A stretch of DNA of 64,000 nt from Cyanobium sp. AMD-g. Its GTDB lineage: Bacteria > Cyanobacteriota > Cyanobacteriia > PCC-6307 > Cyanobiaceae. Positions within the stretch are counted from its first letter, which is position 1. Every line of letters starts with the position of its first letter. The stretch spans positions 1-64,000 of the forward strand of contig NZ_JAGQCW010000002.1 of the NCBI RefSeq assembly GCF_024346395.1, given 5' to 3'. The notes beneath the pieces are model-generated. The model was given only the letters and a program-made list of their open reading frames with translations. It was not told the DNA's origin and did not search any database. The position numbers were made by a program, and so were the translations under genes. Positions 47,643 to 56,570 of this stretch are shown piece after piece.

Positions 47643-48721
47643 GCCGCCACCGCAGCAGGACCATCGAGGTGGGCGCGACCGGCGGCCGTGACGATCCGTC
47701 CCCGGGGTGTGCGCTGCAAAAAACCCAATTGCAACAGGTAGGGCTCCACCACCGCTTCCAGGGTGGCGGGATCCTCCCCCAGCCCCGCGGCCAGGGTCTC
47801 GAGCCCCACCGGGCCGCCTCCGTAGGTCTCGAGCATCAGCTGCAGCAGGCGGCGGTCGCTGGCATCAAGGCCGCGGCCATCCACCCGGTGCAGGGAGAGG
47901 GCCGCATCCACCAGCGCCGCATCGATCTGGCCGTGCCCCCCCACCGCCGCCACGTCCCGCACCCGCCGCAGCAGGCGGTTGGCGATGCGAGGCGTGCCCC
48001 GGCAACGGCGGGCCACCTCCTGGGCGGCGCAGGGGCGCAGGGGCAGCTGCAGCAGGCCGGCAGCCCGCACCACGATCGCTTCGAGGTCGCCCTGGCCATA
48101 GAACTCCAGCCGCTGGATCAGGCCGAAGCGATCCCGCAGCGGCGAGCTGAGCGAACCGGCGCGGGTGGTGGCCCCCACCAGGGTGAACGGGGCCACCTCC
48201 AGGCTGCGGGTGCGGGCGGTGGTGCCCTTGCCGACGGTGAGATCGAGGCGGAAGTCTTCCATGGCCGGGTAGAGGATCTCCTCGGCCACCCGGTTCAGCC
48301 GGTGGATCTCATCGATGAACAGCACCTCCCGGGGCTGCAGGTTCACCAGCAGTCCGACGATGTCGCGGGGACGTTCCAGGGCCGGGGCGCTGGTGATGCG
48401 GCAGCGCACCCCCAGCTCTTCGGCCAGCACCAGGGCCATGGTGGTCTTGCCAAGGCCGGGGGGGCCGTAGAGCAGCACGTGGTCGAGGGCCTCCTGGCGG
48501 CGGCGGGTGGCCTCCACGGCGATGCGCAGCACCTGCTTGAGCTCGCTCTGGCCGATGTAGTCATCCAGCCGGCGGGGCCGCAGCCCGTCCTCCCGGACCA
48601 CCGGCTCCTCCTCGGGCCGGGCGGTGGGGTCAACGAGGCGCTCCGGGGCGGCTGGGCTGGCTTTGCCCCCACCCGCTCCCGGGGCAAGCCCGGCCGGTCC
48701 CCCCGAAGAGATGATCGCCAT
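47639..48721 (-). CDS. ruvB: Holliday junction DNA helicase RuvB
   Basis: 360 residues from ATG 48721. AAA+ motor for branch migration with RuvA. Walker A is [12 protein letters not shown], Walker B is LFIDEIHRL, sensor 1 is [20 protein letters not shown], and the C-terminal winged helix ends in [21 protein letters not shown] marks the start of the core. The upstream open frame runs over smpB's 5' region and is not coding. Divergent from smpB, with 62 bases between the starts. Confidence 0.97.
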   Translation of the reverse strand: MAIISSGGPAGLAPGAGGGKASPAAPERLVDPTARPEEEPVVREDGLRPRRLDDYIGQSELKQVLRIAVEATRRRQEALDHVLLYGPPGLGKTTMALVLAEELGVRCRITSAPALERPRDIVGLLVNLQPREVLFIDEIHRLNRVAEEILYPAMEDFRLDLTVGKGTTARTRSLEVAPFTLVGATTRAGSLSSPLRDRFGLIQRLEFYGQGDLEAIVVRAAGLLQLPLRPCAAQEVARRCRGTPRIANRLLRRVRDVAAVGGHGQIDAALVDAALSLHRVDGRGLDASDRRLLQLMLETYGGGPVGLETLAAGLGEDPATLEAVVEPYLLQLGFLQRTPRGRIVTAAGRAHLDGPAAVAA

Positions 48722-48783
48722 AGCTGGAGGGTACCGGCTGCTGCCTAGGGTCGGGGAGCACCCAGGTGATCCGGGACGAAGCG

Positions 48784-49284
48784 ATGGCGAAGGGGCCTGG
48801 CAGGAAGGGCGGTGGCGCCAAAAGCGCCGACCCGGCCAACCGGCTGCTGGCCGACAACCGCCTGGCCAGACACCAGTACGAGATCCTTGAAACCCTCGAG
48901 ACCGGCATCGAACTGCTCGGCACCGAGGTGAAGTCGATCCGGGCCGGCCAGGTGAACCTGCGCGACGGCTTCTGCCTGATCCGCAATGGCGAGATGCAGC
49001 TCCACAACGTCCACATCTCACCCCACAGCCACGCCGGCAAGTTCTTCAACCACGAGCCGCTGCGGGTGCGCAAGCTGCTGGCCCATCGGCGCGAGATCGA
49101 CAAGCTGCGCGTCTCCCTCGATCAGAAGGGCCTCACCCTGATTCCGCTCAACCTGCACCTCAAGGGCTCCTGGATCAAGATCACCATCGGCCTGGGCAAG
49201 GGCCGCAAACTGCACGACAAGCGCCAGGACGAAAAGAACAAGCAGATCGCCAAGGAGACCCGGGCCGCCGTCGCCCGGCTCTGA
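48784..49284 (+). CDS. smpB: SsrA-binding protein SmpB
   Basis: 166 residues from ATG 48784 (a GTG at 48766 would add six residues). SmpB binds tmRNA and guides it to stalled ribosomes. The core begins with [20 protein letters not shown] and has [20 protein letters not shown]. The C-terminal tail [17 protein letters not shown] is the basic helix that enters the mRNA channel. The first 20 residues are a Gly/Lys-rich extension. tmRNA (ssrA) is not in the window. Confidence 0.96.
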   Translation: MAKGPGRKGGGAKSADPANRLLADNRLARHQYEILETLETGIELLGTEVKSIRAGQVNLRDGFCLIRNGEMQLHNVHISPHSHAGKFFNHEPLRVRKLLAHRREIDKLRVSLDQKGLTLIPLNLHLKGSWIKITIGLGKGRKLHDKRQDEKNKQIAKETRAAVARL

Positions 49285-49293
49285 GCGGCGCCC

Positions 49294-51408
49294 TCAGGGG
49301 TTGGCGGGTTCCACCGGCGGCGGCGGTGTGGGGGCCGCTGGGCTGGCGGGCGTCTGGCCGGCGCCAGGTGTGGCCGGTGCCGGCACGGGCGGCGTTTCGG
49401 GGTTCTCCTCGGGCGCAGGGGGGGCGTCAGGGGCCGGTGGGGGCGTGGGTGCCGGCGGGTCGGCCCGCAGCGACAGCCGGATCAGGGCCGGCGCGACACC
49501 GTCGTTGGTGAGCAGCAGCTGCACCGGCGAACTCTTCTGGGAGCCCAGGGTCAACACCCGCAGTGGTCCCCTGGCCTCCAACGGGGTGCCCTCAGCAGAG
49601 AAGACGCTCATCTGCAGCAGGGGGGAACCGTTGACCCCGAGGGCCAGGCCATGGCCGGCGGGAAGCCGGATCGGGAACAACCGGGCGCCGCTGGCAGGCA
49701 CCTCGGCGGTGAGGACCTGGGTGGCGCCGGAGGGGGCCTCGATCGGCTCGATCCTGAGGTTCTCGAGCGTCAGCTCAGCGGCGGCGTACCAGATCTGGCG
49801 GAAGGGCTCCGGTGGCATCGCCTGGGAGGCGCGGCTCGGCAGCAGGTTCTGCACACTCGCCGACACCAGCTCGCGCAGCACCGCCGGGCTCAGCCCCTGG
49901 CGCACGAAACCGGACTGGCGGGACTCCCAGTCGGTGGCACTGAAGTTGCCCAAACGCCGGCGCAGGGGCAGGGGCAGCTGCTCCACCCGGGCCAGCCATT
50001 CCTCGGCCAGTTCGTTCCAGACCCGGCGCAGCGGGGCATCCTCAAGCGTGTCGGAGGGGAGCCGGCCGTTGCGTTCGGGGTACTGGGCCAGCAGGGCCGC
50101 GTCCACCAGGCTGAGGAACCAGGCCCGGTCGACCTGCATGGCCCGCAGGCGGTTGAGCAGCTGCTGGCGCTGATCCACCTCCGAGGGGGGCAGGCTGCTG
50201 GGCAGCTCGGCCACCCCGCCGGGGGGCGGGGTGGCCACTTTGCCGCGGCTCAGCCACCACCAGCCCACCGCCGTGCCGACCACGGCCGACAGCACCAGGG
50301 CGATCAGCACCGGCCAGAAGCCCCCTTCGGCCGCCTCTTCCCGTTCCTCGTAGCGGCGACGCAGGCTGTCGGGGCCGGCCTGGGCCGGAGGTGGCGGCGG
50401 GGGAGCCGCCACGCGGAGCGGCAGCTGGGGCTCCACCCGGGGCGCTTCGGCGGGGCGGGGGGCCTCGGCCACCACCCCGTCCGCGGCGACGGCCGCCGCC
50501 GGATCCCGCTCGGGCGGCGGTGGTGGTGGCGGGGCCGGCGCCGCCGCGGGCACCAGGATCACGGTGCGGTCGGCCCGGGGCACGGGACCCGTGCTGTCGG
50601 GCATCGCCAGGGACTGGAACGCCACCAGGGCCTGGCCGGCCGAGGCGAAACGCTCGTCGGGGTGGCGGCTCAGCAGGCGCTGCAGTTGCTGCCGCAGGTC
50701 GGGCTCAGCCTCCAGGGCCGCCGGCCAGCGCCATTGCATCGTGGTGGGGTCGAGCAGGCCCCCCGGGGCATCACCGCTCAGCAGCACCAGGGCCACCACC
50801 CCGAGGGCGTGCAGATCCATCCATGGCTGGGCGGGCTCCCCCCTGGCCAGTTCCGGCGGGGCATAGCCCGGCGTGGCACCCAGCAGCCGCTCGCCGGCGG
50901 TGCCATTGACGCTGCCCCGCACCAGTCCGAAATCGAGGGGCACCGGCAGGCCGTCGCTGTCGCGGCGCAGCAGGTTGGCGGGACTCAGATCCCCATGCAG
51001 CAGGTCCTGGCTGTGCAGGGCAGCGAGCACCGGCAGCAGCTGGCGCAGCAGCAGCAGCACCTCCCCCGCCCCGAACACCAGCTGGCGCTCGGCGCGCAGC
51101 TCCAGCAGCTGCTGGTAGGTGCGGCCCGCCTGCCACTCCCGCACCAGCCAGAGCTGGCCCTCGGCCTCGATCACGGCGCCGATGCGGGGCACCTGGGGGT
51201 GGAGCACCCCCTGCAGCCGCGACCACAGCTCCCGGGCCCGGGCCTGGTCCTGCTCCGGCCCGATGCGGCGCAGGGCCACGGGCGCATCGGCGGCCAGCTG
51301 GTCACTCGCCTGCCACAGCTCCCCCTGGGCCCCGCCCGTCTCCGCCCCGAGACGGCGCTCCAGCCTGTAGCGGCCGCCGATCACCTGGCCCTGGGCTGCC
51401 GATGTCAT
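49294..51408 (-). CDS. Ser/Thr protein kinase-like membrane protein, possibly a pseudokinase
   Basis: 704 residues. The N-terminal kinase-like domain (1-270) has HGDLSPANLLRR in place of HRDLKPxN and LDFGLVRG for the DFG motif, plus APPE of the activation segment. The usual VAIK lysine appears to be Arg (VALRRIG), and the glycine loop is degenerate. A Pro-rich linker and one membrane helix (near 370-390) follow. The extracytoplasmic part of about 300 residues ends in a long Pro/Ala tail. It may be a sensor-like kinase or a regulatory pseudokinase. It is downstream of cysK and overlaps it by 4 bases. Confidence 0.8.
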   Translation of the reverse strand: MTSAAQGQVIGGRYRLERRLGAETGGAQGELWQASDQLAADAPVALRRIGPEQDQARARELWSRLQGVLHPQVPRIGAVIEAEGQLWLVREWQAGRTYQQLLELRAERQLVFGAGEVLLLLRQLLPVLAALHSQDLLHGDLSPANLLRRDSDGLPVPLDFGLVRGSVNGTAGERLLGATPGYAPPELARGEPAQPWMDLHALGVVALVLLSGDAPGGLLDPTTMQWRWPAALEAEPDLRQQLQRLLSRHPDERFASAGQALVAFQSLAMPDSTGPVPRADRTVILVPAAAPAPPPPPPPERDPAAAVAADGVVAEAPRPAEAPRVEPQLPLRVAAPPPPPPAQAGPDSLRRRYEEREEAAEGGFWPVLIALVLSAVVGTAVGWWWLSRGKVATPPPGGVAELPSSLPPSEVDQRQQLLNRLRAMQVDRAWFLSLVDAALLAQYPERNGRLPSDTLEDAPLRRVWNELAEEWLARVEQLPLPLRRRLGNFSATDWESRQSGFVRQGLSPAVLRELVSASVQNLLPSRASQAMPPEPFRQIWYAAAELTLENLRIEPIEAPSGATQVLTAEVPASGARLFPIRLPAGHGLALGVNGSPLLQMSVFSAEGTPLEARGPLRVLTLGSQKSSPVQLLLTNDGVAPALIRLSLRADPPAPTPPPAPDAPPAPEENPETPPVPAPATPGAGQTPASPAAPTPPPPVEPANP

Positions 51409-52412
51409 GGGATCAGGGCCGCGCCGCCGCGCTGGGGTTGCTCCAGGCCGCGGCCCGCCAGCCAGTCGTGGTCGTAGAGCCGGGAGCGGTAGCGATCGCC
51501 GCTGTCACACAGGACGGTGACGATGCGATGGCCGGGCCCCAGCCGCCGGGCCGTCTCCACCGCCGCCGCCACGTTGATGCCCACCGATCCGCCCATGAAC
51601 AGGCCCTCCTGCCACAGCAGGCCGTAGACCGTGCGCAGGGCCATGGGGTCATCGATGCGGACGGCATCGTCGATCGGCGCCCCCTCCAGGTTGGCGGTGA
51701 CGCGGCTGTTGCCGATGCCCTCGGTGATCGAGTTGCCCTCGCTCTTGAGGGTGCCGTCGGTGGCCCAGCTGTAGAGGGCGCTGCCGCAGGGATCGGCCAG
51801 AACGCAGCGGATCGACGGATCCTGCTCCTTGAGATACAGGGCCACCCCCGCATAGGTGCCGCCGGTGCCGGTGGCGGCCACCCAGGCATCCAGCCGCCCG
51901 CCGGTCTGCTGCCAGATCTCCGGTCCGGTGCTGCCGTAATGGGCGCGCCGGTTGGCGAGATTGTCGAACTGGTTGGCCCAGAGGGCCCCGGGTGTCTCCT
52001 CGGCAATGCGGCCGGAGAGGCGCACGTAGTTGGCCGGGTCGCTGTAGGGCACCGCCGGCACCGTGCGCACCTCGGCGCCAAGGCTGCGCAGCAGGCCGAT
52101 CTTCTCCGCCGACTGGGTTTCGGGGATGACGATCAGGCAGCGGTAGCCGCGGGCATTGCAGAGGTGGGTGAGGCCGATGCCGGTGTTGCCGGCGGTGCCT
52201 TCCACCACCGTGCCCCCCGGCTGCAGCTGGCCGCTGGCCTCCGCCTCCTGGAGGATGCCCAGGGCGGCCCGGTCCTTCACCGACCCGCCGGGGTTCATGA
52301 ACTCCGCCTTGCCGAGGATCTCGCAGCCGGTGAGGGCGCTGAGGGCATGGAGCCGGATCAGCGGTGTCCGACCCACCGCGCCACTGAAACCTTCGGTGAT
52401 CCCTGTGCTCAT
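51405..52412 (-). CDS. cysK: Cysteine synthase (O-acetylserine sulfhydrylase)
   Basis: 335 residues from ATG 52412 (an ATG at 52451 is also open). A PLP enzyme that makes cysteine from O-acetylserine and sulfide. The PLP lysine is in NPGGSVKDRAAL. TAGNTGIGL binds the substrate carboxylate, and GTGGTYAG and the phosphate loop are in place. The C-terminal part (LAGRGLEQPQRG) is about 20 residues longer than minimal CysK. It is divergent from egtB, which uses cysteine, and overlaps the kinase-like gene by 4 bases. Confidence 0.9.
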   Translation of the reverse strand: MSTGITEGFSGAVGRTPLIRLHALSALTGCEILGKAEFMNPGGSVKDRAALGILQEAEASGQLQPGGTVVEGTAGNTGIGLTHLCNARGYRCLIVIPETQSAEKIGLLRSLGAEVRTVPAVPYSDPANYVRLSGRIAEETPGALWANQFDNLANRRAHYGSTGPEIWQQTGGRLDAWVAATGTGGTYAGVALYLKEQDPSIRCVLADPCGSALYSWATDGTLKSEGNSITEGIGNSRVTANLEGAPIDDAVRIDDPMALRTVYGLLWQEGLFMGGSVGINVAAAVETARRLGPGHRIVTVLCDSGDRYRSRLYDHDWLAGRGLEQPQRGGAALIP

Positions 52413-52510
52413 GCCATCGCTGTGGGCTCCCATGCGGCTGGCCTTCTCCATGGCTGCGTGGCCGGATCGTAGGGAACATCCCTAAGGTCGGCCCCAGAGA
52501 ATGCAGGTCC

Positions 52511-53749
52511 ATGGGCTCCAGGGCACACTCCCCGGCGGACAGCACCAGGCTCCTGCAACGGCTCCAGGCGGTAAGGCAGCACAGCGAGCGCCTGATCGAC
52601 GGCCTCGAACCGGAGGACCTCTGCCTGCAGGGCATGGCCGATGCCAGCCCGGCCAAGTGGCACCTGGGCCACACCACCTGGTTCTTCGAGACCTTCCTGC
52701 TGGAGCCCCACCTGCCGGGCCACGCCACGCCCGACCGCCGCTGGGGCCATCTGTTCAACTCCTATTACGAGGCGGTCGGCAGCCGCCACCCCCGCCCCCA
52801 GCGGGGCCTGCTCACCCGCCCGGCCATCGGCGAGGTGCTCGCCTGGCGCCGGCGCGTCGACGCCGGCCTGGAGACGCTGCTGCTGGAGCTGGATCGCCAG
52901 CCCGCTGAGACGGCCGGCCCCCTGCTGGAGCTGGTGGAACTGGGGCTGCAGCACGAGCAGCAGCACCAGGAGCTGCTGCTGATGGATCTGCTCGACGGCT
53001 TCAGCCGCAACCCCCTGGAGCCTGCCTATGGCGTCGAACCCCCCGGCGCCGGGGCACCGGACACCGCCGGCGGCTGGCGCTCCCACCCCGGCGGGCTGGT
53101 GGCGATCGGCCATGAAGGCGGCGGCTTCCACTTCGACAACGAAGCCCCCCGCCACCGCCAGTGGCTGGAGCCCTTCAGCCTCGCCGAAACCCTCGTGACC
53201 AACGAGGCCTACGCCGCCTTCATCGCCGATGACGGCTACCGGCGGCCGGAGCTCTGGATGAGCGAGGGCTGGGCGGTGGTGCAGCAGCGTGGCTGGTGCG
53301 CCCCGCGTTACTGGCGCGGCGACTGGGAATTCAGCCTGGCGGGCCGCCGGCCACGCCACCCCCAGGCGCCGGTGCGGCACCTGAGCTGGTTCGAGGCCGA
53401 TGCCTTCGCCCGCTGGAGCGGCGGCCGGCTGCCCAGCGAAGCCGAATGGGAACTGCTGGTGACGGAAGCCGCCCAACCGGGCGGCCGGCCCCTGCCCCAG
53501 GCCTTCGGGGCCCTCTGGCAGTGGACCGCCACCCCCTACCGGCCCTACCCCGGCTTCCAACCCGCCACCGGTGCGGTGGGGGAATACAACGGCAAGTTCA
53601 TGACCTCCCAGTTCGTGCTCCGGGGCAGCAGCTTCCTCACCCCGGCGGGCCACGCCCGCCCCACCTACCGCAACTTCTTCGCGCCCCACTGCCGCTGGAT
53701 GGCCGGCGGCCTGCGCCTGGCCCGTGACGGTGCTGCCGAGCCATGCTGA
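52511..53749 (+). CDS. egtB: Ergothioneine biosynthesis protein EgtB (sulfoxide synthase)
   Basis: 412 residues. Non-heme iron enzyme that joins hercynine to a thiol donor. The N-terminal DinB-like helical domain has the iron-binding HLGHTTWFFETFL and HEQQHQELLLMD. The C-terminal FGE-sulfatase-type domain has GGRLPSEAEWEL, VGEYNGKFMTSQFVLRGSS and RPTYRNFFAPHCRWMAGGLR. Whether it prefers cysteine or gamma-glutamylcysteine cannot be read off. Its 3' end overlaps egtD by 7 bases. First gene of a four-gene operon. Confidence 0.94.
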   Translation: MGSRAHSPADSTRLLQRLQAVRQHSERLIDGLEPEDLCLQGMADASPAKWHLGHTTWFFETFLLEPHLPGHATPDRRWGHLFNSYYEAVGSRHPRPQRGLLTRPAIGEVLAWRRRVDAGLETLLLELDRQPAETAGPLLELVELGLQHEQQHQELLLMDLLDGFSRNPLEPAYGVEPPGAGAPDTAGGWRSHPGGLVAIGHEGGGFHFDNEAPRHRQWLEPFSLAETLVTNEAYAAFIADDGYRRPELWMSEGWAVVQQRGWCAPRYWRGDWEFSLAGRRPRHPQAPVRHLSWFEADAFARWSGGRLPSEAEWELLVTEAAQPGGRPLPQAFGALWQWTATPYRPYPGFQPATGAVGEYNGKFMTSQFVLRGSSFLTPAGHARPTYRNFFAPHCRWMAGGLRLARDGAAEPC

Positions 53750-54714
53750 TCGACCTCCATCCCGAGCCGGCCGACATGGCCCGGCTGGTGATCGAGGGCA
53801 TGGGCCGCCAGCCGAAGCAGTTGCCGGCCTGGTTGCTGTACGACGCCGAGGGGTCGCGGCTGTTCGAGGCCATCTGCGAGCAACCGGAATACGGCCTCAC
53901 CCGCACCGAGACGGCCCTGCTGGAGGCGCGGGCGGCCGAGCTGGCCGCCGCCCTCGGGCCCGGGGTGGTGGTGGAGTTCGGGGCCGGCAGCGCCCGCAAG
54001 GTGAGCCCCCTGCTGGGCGCCCTGCAGCCGGCGGCCTACGTGGCCCTCGACATCAGCGCCGACCACCTGGCCCCCGCCTGCCAGGCGCTGCAGCAACGCC
54101 ACCCCGACCTGCCGGTGCTGGGCATCTGCTGCGACTACAGCCGCCTGGAGCAGCTGCCCGAGCACCCCGCCCTGGAGGGCCACGGCCGGCTGGGCTTCTA
54201 CCCGGGCAGTTCGATCGGCAACTTCGACCCCGCCGGCGCCCGGGACCTGCTGCGCCAGTTCCGCCGGCTGCTGGGGGCCGGCAGCCGCCTGCTGATCGGC
54301 ATCGACCAGCCCAAGGCGGTGCAGCGGCTGGAGGCGGCCTACAACGACGCCGCCGGCTGGTCGGAAGCGTTCGCCCGCAACCTGCTCACCCGCCTCAACC
54401 GGGATCTGGACGGTGACTTCCAGGCGACGGACTTTGCCTACCGGGCCTGGTGGGACGCCGGTCAGGGCCGCATCGCCATGGCCCTGGTGAGCCAGCGGGA
54501 GCTGGAGGTGCGCCTGGCGGGCCGCTGCTGGCGGTTCGCGGCCGAAGAGCCGCTGATCACGGAGTACAGCTACAAGTACGGCCCCGAGGCCTTCCTCGCC
54601 CTGGCCGCCAGCGCTGGCTGGCGGGGAGCAGGCCGCTGGAGCGACCCGGCCGGCGATTTCGCCCTGCATCTGCTGGTGCAGGCAGACTCGGAACAGCAGC
54701 GGAGCGATCGATGA
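53743..54714 (+). CDS. egtD: L-histidine N-alpha-methyltransferase EgtD
   Basis: 323 residues. Makes hercynine by trimethylating histidine with SAM. The fold begins with LLYDAEGSRLFEAICEQPEY, then TRTETALLE. VEFGAGSARKVSPLL is the SAM motif, FYPGSSIGNFDP is conserved, and SQRELEVRLAGRCWRF is C-terminal. It follows egtB with a 7-base overlap, and the next small gene overlaps it by 4 bases. Together egtB and egtD are sufficient in many bacteria for ergothioneine or a hercynine thioether, with a C-S lyase elsewhere. Confidence 0.95.
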   Translation: MLIDLHPEPADMARLVIEGMGRQPKQLPAWLLYDAEGSRLFEAICEQPEYGLTRTETALLEARAAELAAALGPGVVVEFGAGSARKVSPLLGALQPAAYVALDISADHLAPACQALQQRHPDLPVLGICCDYSRLEQLPEHPALEGHGRLGFYPGSSIGNFDPAGARDLLRQFRRLLGAGSRLLIGIDQPKAVQRLEAAYNDAAGWSEAFARNLLTRLNRDLDGDFQATDFAYRAWWDAGQGRIAMALVSQRELEVRLAGRCWRFAAEEPLITEYSYKYGPEAFLALAASAGWRGAGRWSDPAGDFALHLLVQADSEQQRSDR

Positions 54715-54947
54715 GCAGGGAGGAGCAGCGCCAGTCCATGCGCGGGGTGCGCGAAGGGCTGATCGAGGAACTCGAGGACCTGTACCGCAAAGCCTTCGAC
54801 CGCATCGGCGAGCAGGACCTGGGCGAAGGGGCCATCGCCCGACTCACCCAGTTGCTGCTGCGCTCCCGCGAGGCCGCCATCACCCCCCTGCAGGAGGAGA
54901 TCGAAGCACCCCTGATCACCCGCGCCCCCGGCGAACCCCTGCCATGA
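54711..54947 (+). CDS. Small protein of the ergothioneine operon (hercynine metabolism small protein type)
   Basis: 78 residues, helical and charged, with GVREGLIEELEDLYRKAFDR near the N-terminus. Small proteins of this size next to egtD in cyanobacteria are called hercynine metabolism small protein (TIGR04375). That name reflects gene context, not a proven activity. Overlaps of 4 bases on each side (ATGA) show tight coupling. Confidence 0.75.
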   Translation: MSREEQRQSMRGVREGLIEELEDLYRKAFDRIGEQDLGEGAIARLTQLLLRSREAAITPLQEEIEAPLITRAPGEPLP

Positions 54948-55426
54948 GCAGCTGGCTGGAGGAACTGGAGGCGCGGCTGGATCAGCAGCTGGAGGGCTTC
55001 CTGCGCACCAATCCCCAGCAGGAGGAGCTGCTGCGGGGCCAGGCCGCCCGCGACCGGCAGCGCCAGTTGCTGGCCGAACGGCTGCGCCTGCGGCAGCAGG
55101 CCGAGGAGCAGCGAAAGCAGCTGCTGAAGCTGGCCGAGGAGATCCGCCAGTGGCAGGGGCGGATCGGCCGGGCCCGAACCGCCGGGGCCGGGGAGCTGGC
55201 TGGCCGCGCCGAATCCCATGTGGCGGGTCTGATGGACCAGGGGCGCCAACGCTGGCAGGCCCTCACCGACCTGGGCCAGCGCTTCGCCAGTGTCGAACAG
55301 GAGCTGGCCGAACTCACCAGCCAACGCAGCACCGGCCCCGCCGCCACCCCCGATCTGGAGGCCGACTGGGCCCGGTTCGAGGCCCAGCAGGAGCTGCAGG
55401 AGCTGAAGCGGCGCCAGCAGCGCTGA
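54944..55426 (+). CDS. Coiled-coil protein of the ergothioneine operon (hercynine metabolism protein type)
   Basis: 160 residues, almost all helical and rich in Gln, Glu, Arg and Leu. A long coiled coil spans residues 25-75. A second helical block (residues 85-125) and an acidic tail (DLEADWARFEAQQELQELK) follow. It fits the cyanobacterial group named hercynine metabolism protein (TIGR04376) by position and shape. No catalytic residues are visible. It may be structural or help EgtB. The next gene starts 13 bases later. Confidence 0.75.
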   Translation: MSSWLEELEARLDQQLEGFLRTNPQQEELLRGQAARDRQRQLLAERLRLRQQAEEQRKQLLKLAEEIRQWQGRIGRARTAGAGELAGRAESHVAGLMDQGRQRWQALTDLGQRFASVEQELAELTSQRSTGPAATPDLEADWARFEAQQELQELKRRQQR

Positions 55427-55439
55427 GCGGCCCCACGCC

Positions 55440-56240
55440 ATGGGTTTTCTGCTCTCGAAACTGCTGCCGCTCGGCCTCTACCCCCTTGGCCTGGCCCTGC
55501 TGCTCCAGATCGCGGGCCTGCTCAACCGCCAGCGTCGCTTCGGTCCTGTCCTCTCCAGTGTGGGGATCGTGCTGCTCTGGCTGGCGGCCACGCCCCTGCT
55601 CAGCCGCCAGCTGGTGTGGGGGCTGGAGGAACGGGCCGCCCGGCTGACGCCCGCCCCGATCCCCCGGGCCGATGCGGTGCTGGTGCTGGGGGGAGGGTTG
55701 CGGCCGGCCCTGCCGCCCCGCCAGGGGGTGGAAGTGAACGAGGCCGGCGACCGGCTGCTGCGCGCCGTGGCCCTGATGCGGGAGGGCAAGGCCCCCTGGC
55801 TGCTGGTGACCGGCGGCAGGGTCACCTTCATGGCCAACGATCCGGCCGCCGGCGAAGCCCGGCTGGCCAAGGCACTGGCCACGAGCCTGGGGGTGGCGGC
55901 CGATCGGATCGTCACCAGCGAAGAGGGGCGCAACACGGCGGAGGAGAGCGCCGCCCTTGTGCGGCTGGCGCGGCAGCGGGGCTGGACCTCCATGCTGCTG
56001 GTCACCAGCGCCACCCATCTGCCCCGCTCGCTCGCCACCCTGCGCCGGGCAGCACCGGATGTCCGGATCATCCCGGTGGCCTGCGACTTCCAGTTGCCCG
56101 AGCGGCGATCGTTCGGCACACCCACCCTGGCCGGCACCGTGATGGGGCTGCTGCCCAGCGCCGAGGCCCTGGTGCTGACCACCACCGCCATGCGGGAGCA
56201 TCTAGGCCTGCTGGCCTACCGCTGGCGGGGCTGGATCTGA
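55440..56240 (+). CDS. YdcF/SanA-family membrane protein (DUF218)
   Basis: 266 residues with two N-terminal membrane helices (near residues 1-20 and 33-52). The DUF218 domain follows: ADAVLVLGGGLRP near residue 77, LLVTGGRV, EEGRNTAEESAALVRL and LVTSATHLPRSLATLRRA. The domain is likely a hydrolase or binding module facing the periplasm and is linked to envelope processes in other bacteria. It may be cotranscribed with the ergothioneine genes because of the short gap. Confidence 0.85.
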   Translation: MGFLLSKLLPLGLYPLGLALLLQIAGLLNRQRRFGPVLSSVGIVLLWLAATPLLSRQLVWGLEERAARLTPAPIPRADAVLVLGGGLRPALPPRQGVEVNEAGDRLLRAVALMREGKAPWLLVTGGRVTFMANDPAAGEARLAKALATSLGVAADRIVTSEEGRNTAEESAALVRLARQRGWTSMLLVTSATHLPRSLATLRRAAPDVRIIPVACDFQLPERRSFGTPTLAGTVMGLLPSAEALVLTTTAMREHLGLLAYRWRGWI

Positions 56241-56268
56241 GCCGCTGCCGCCGCAGCCCGTTGGCGCC

Positions 56269-56532
56269 CTACTTCTTGGGGACCGGGGGCACCAGGCTCA
56301 CCCCTTCCGGCGGTGGGGTGGGATCGGGATCGGCGATCAGCATGTGCTGCAACACGATCTCAGGACGTTCACTGTCCCGCCAGCGGATGCGATAGGCGGG
56401 CATCTTGGTGCCACGGCTGGTGGTCTGTTCCACCGGTTCCATGACCCAGCCACGGCGAGACCGCCCCTGGGGATTGCGCTTCACCACCGCATCGGCGTGT
56501 TGAAAGCGAAAACCGACGCGCTCACCACTCAT
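56269..56532 (-). CDS. Small conserved cyanobacterial protein
   Basis: 87 residues from ATG 56532. A basic, beta-rich N-terminal part (RVGFRFQHADAVVKRNPQGR, then RRGWVMEP), then PAYRIRWRDSERPEIVLQHM, and a Pro-rich tail. The VKRNPQGRSRRGWV and YRIRW parts suggest a small KOW/SH3-like fold such as those of NdhS-type proteins (a guess from pattern only). It follows lysS by 38 bases on the same strand. Function unknown. Confidence 0.65.
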   Translation of the reverse strand: MSGERVGFRFQHADAVVKRNPQGRSRRGWVMEPVEQTTSRGTKMPAYRIRWRDSERPEIVLQHMLIADPDPTPPPEGVSLVPPVPKK

Positions 56533-56570
56533 ACCAGAGCCCCGAGGGGGAGAAGGCCTACTGGGGACCA

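Noticed and set aside
48766..48783. GTG start for smpB six codons upstream
   Set aside because: The ATG at 48784 is closer to the family start; the extension is not conserved in pattern.
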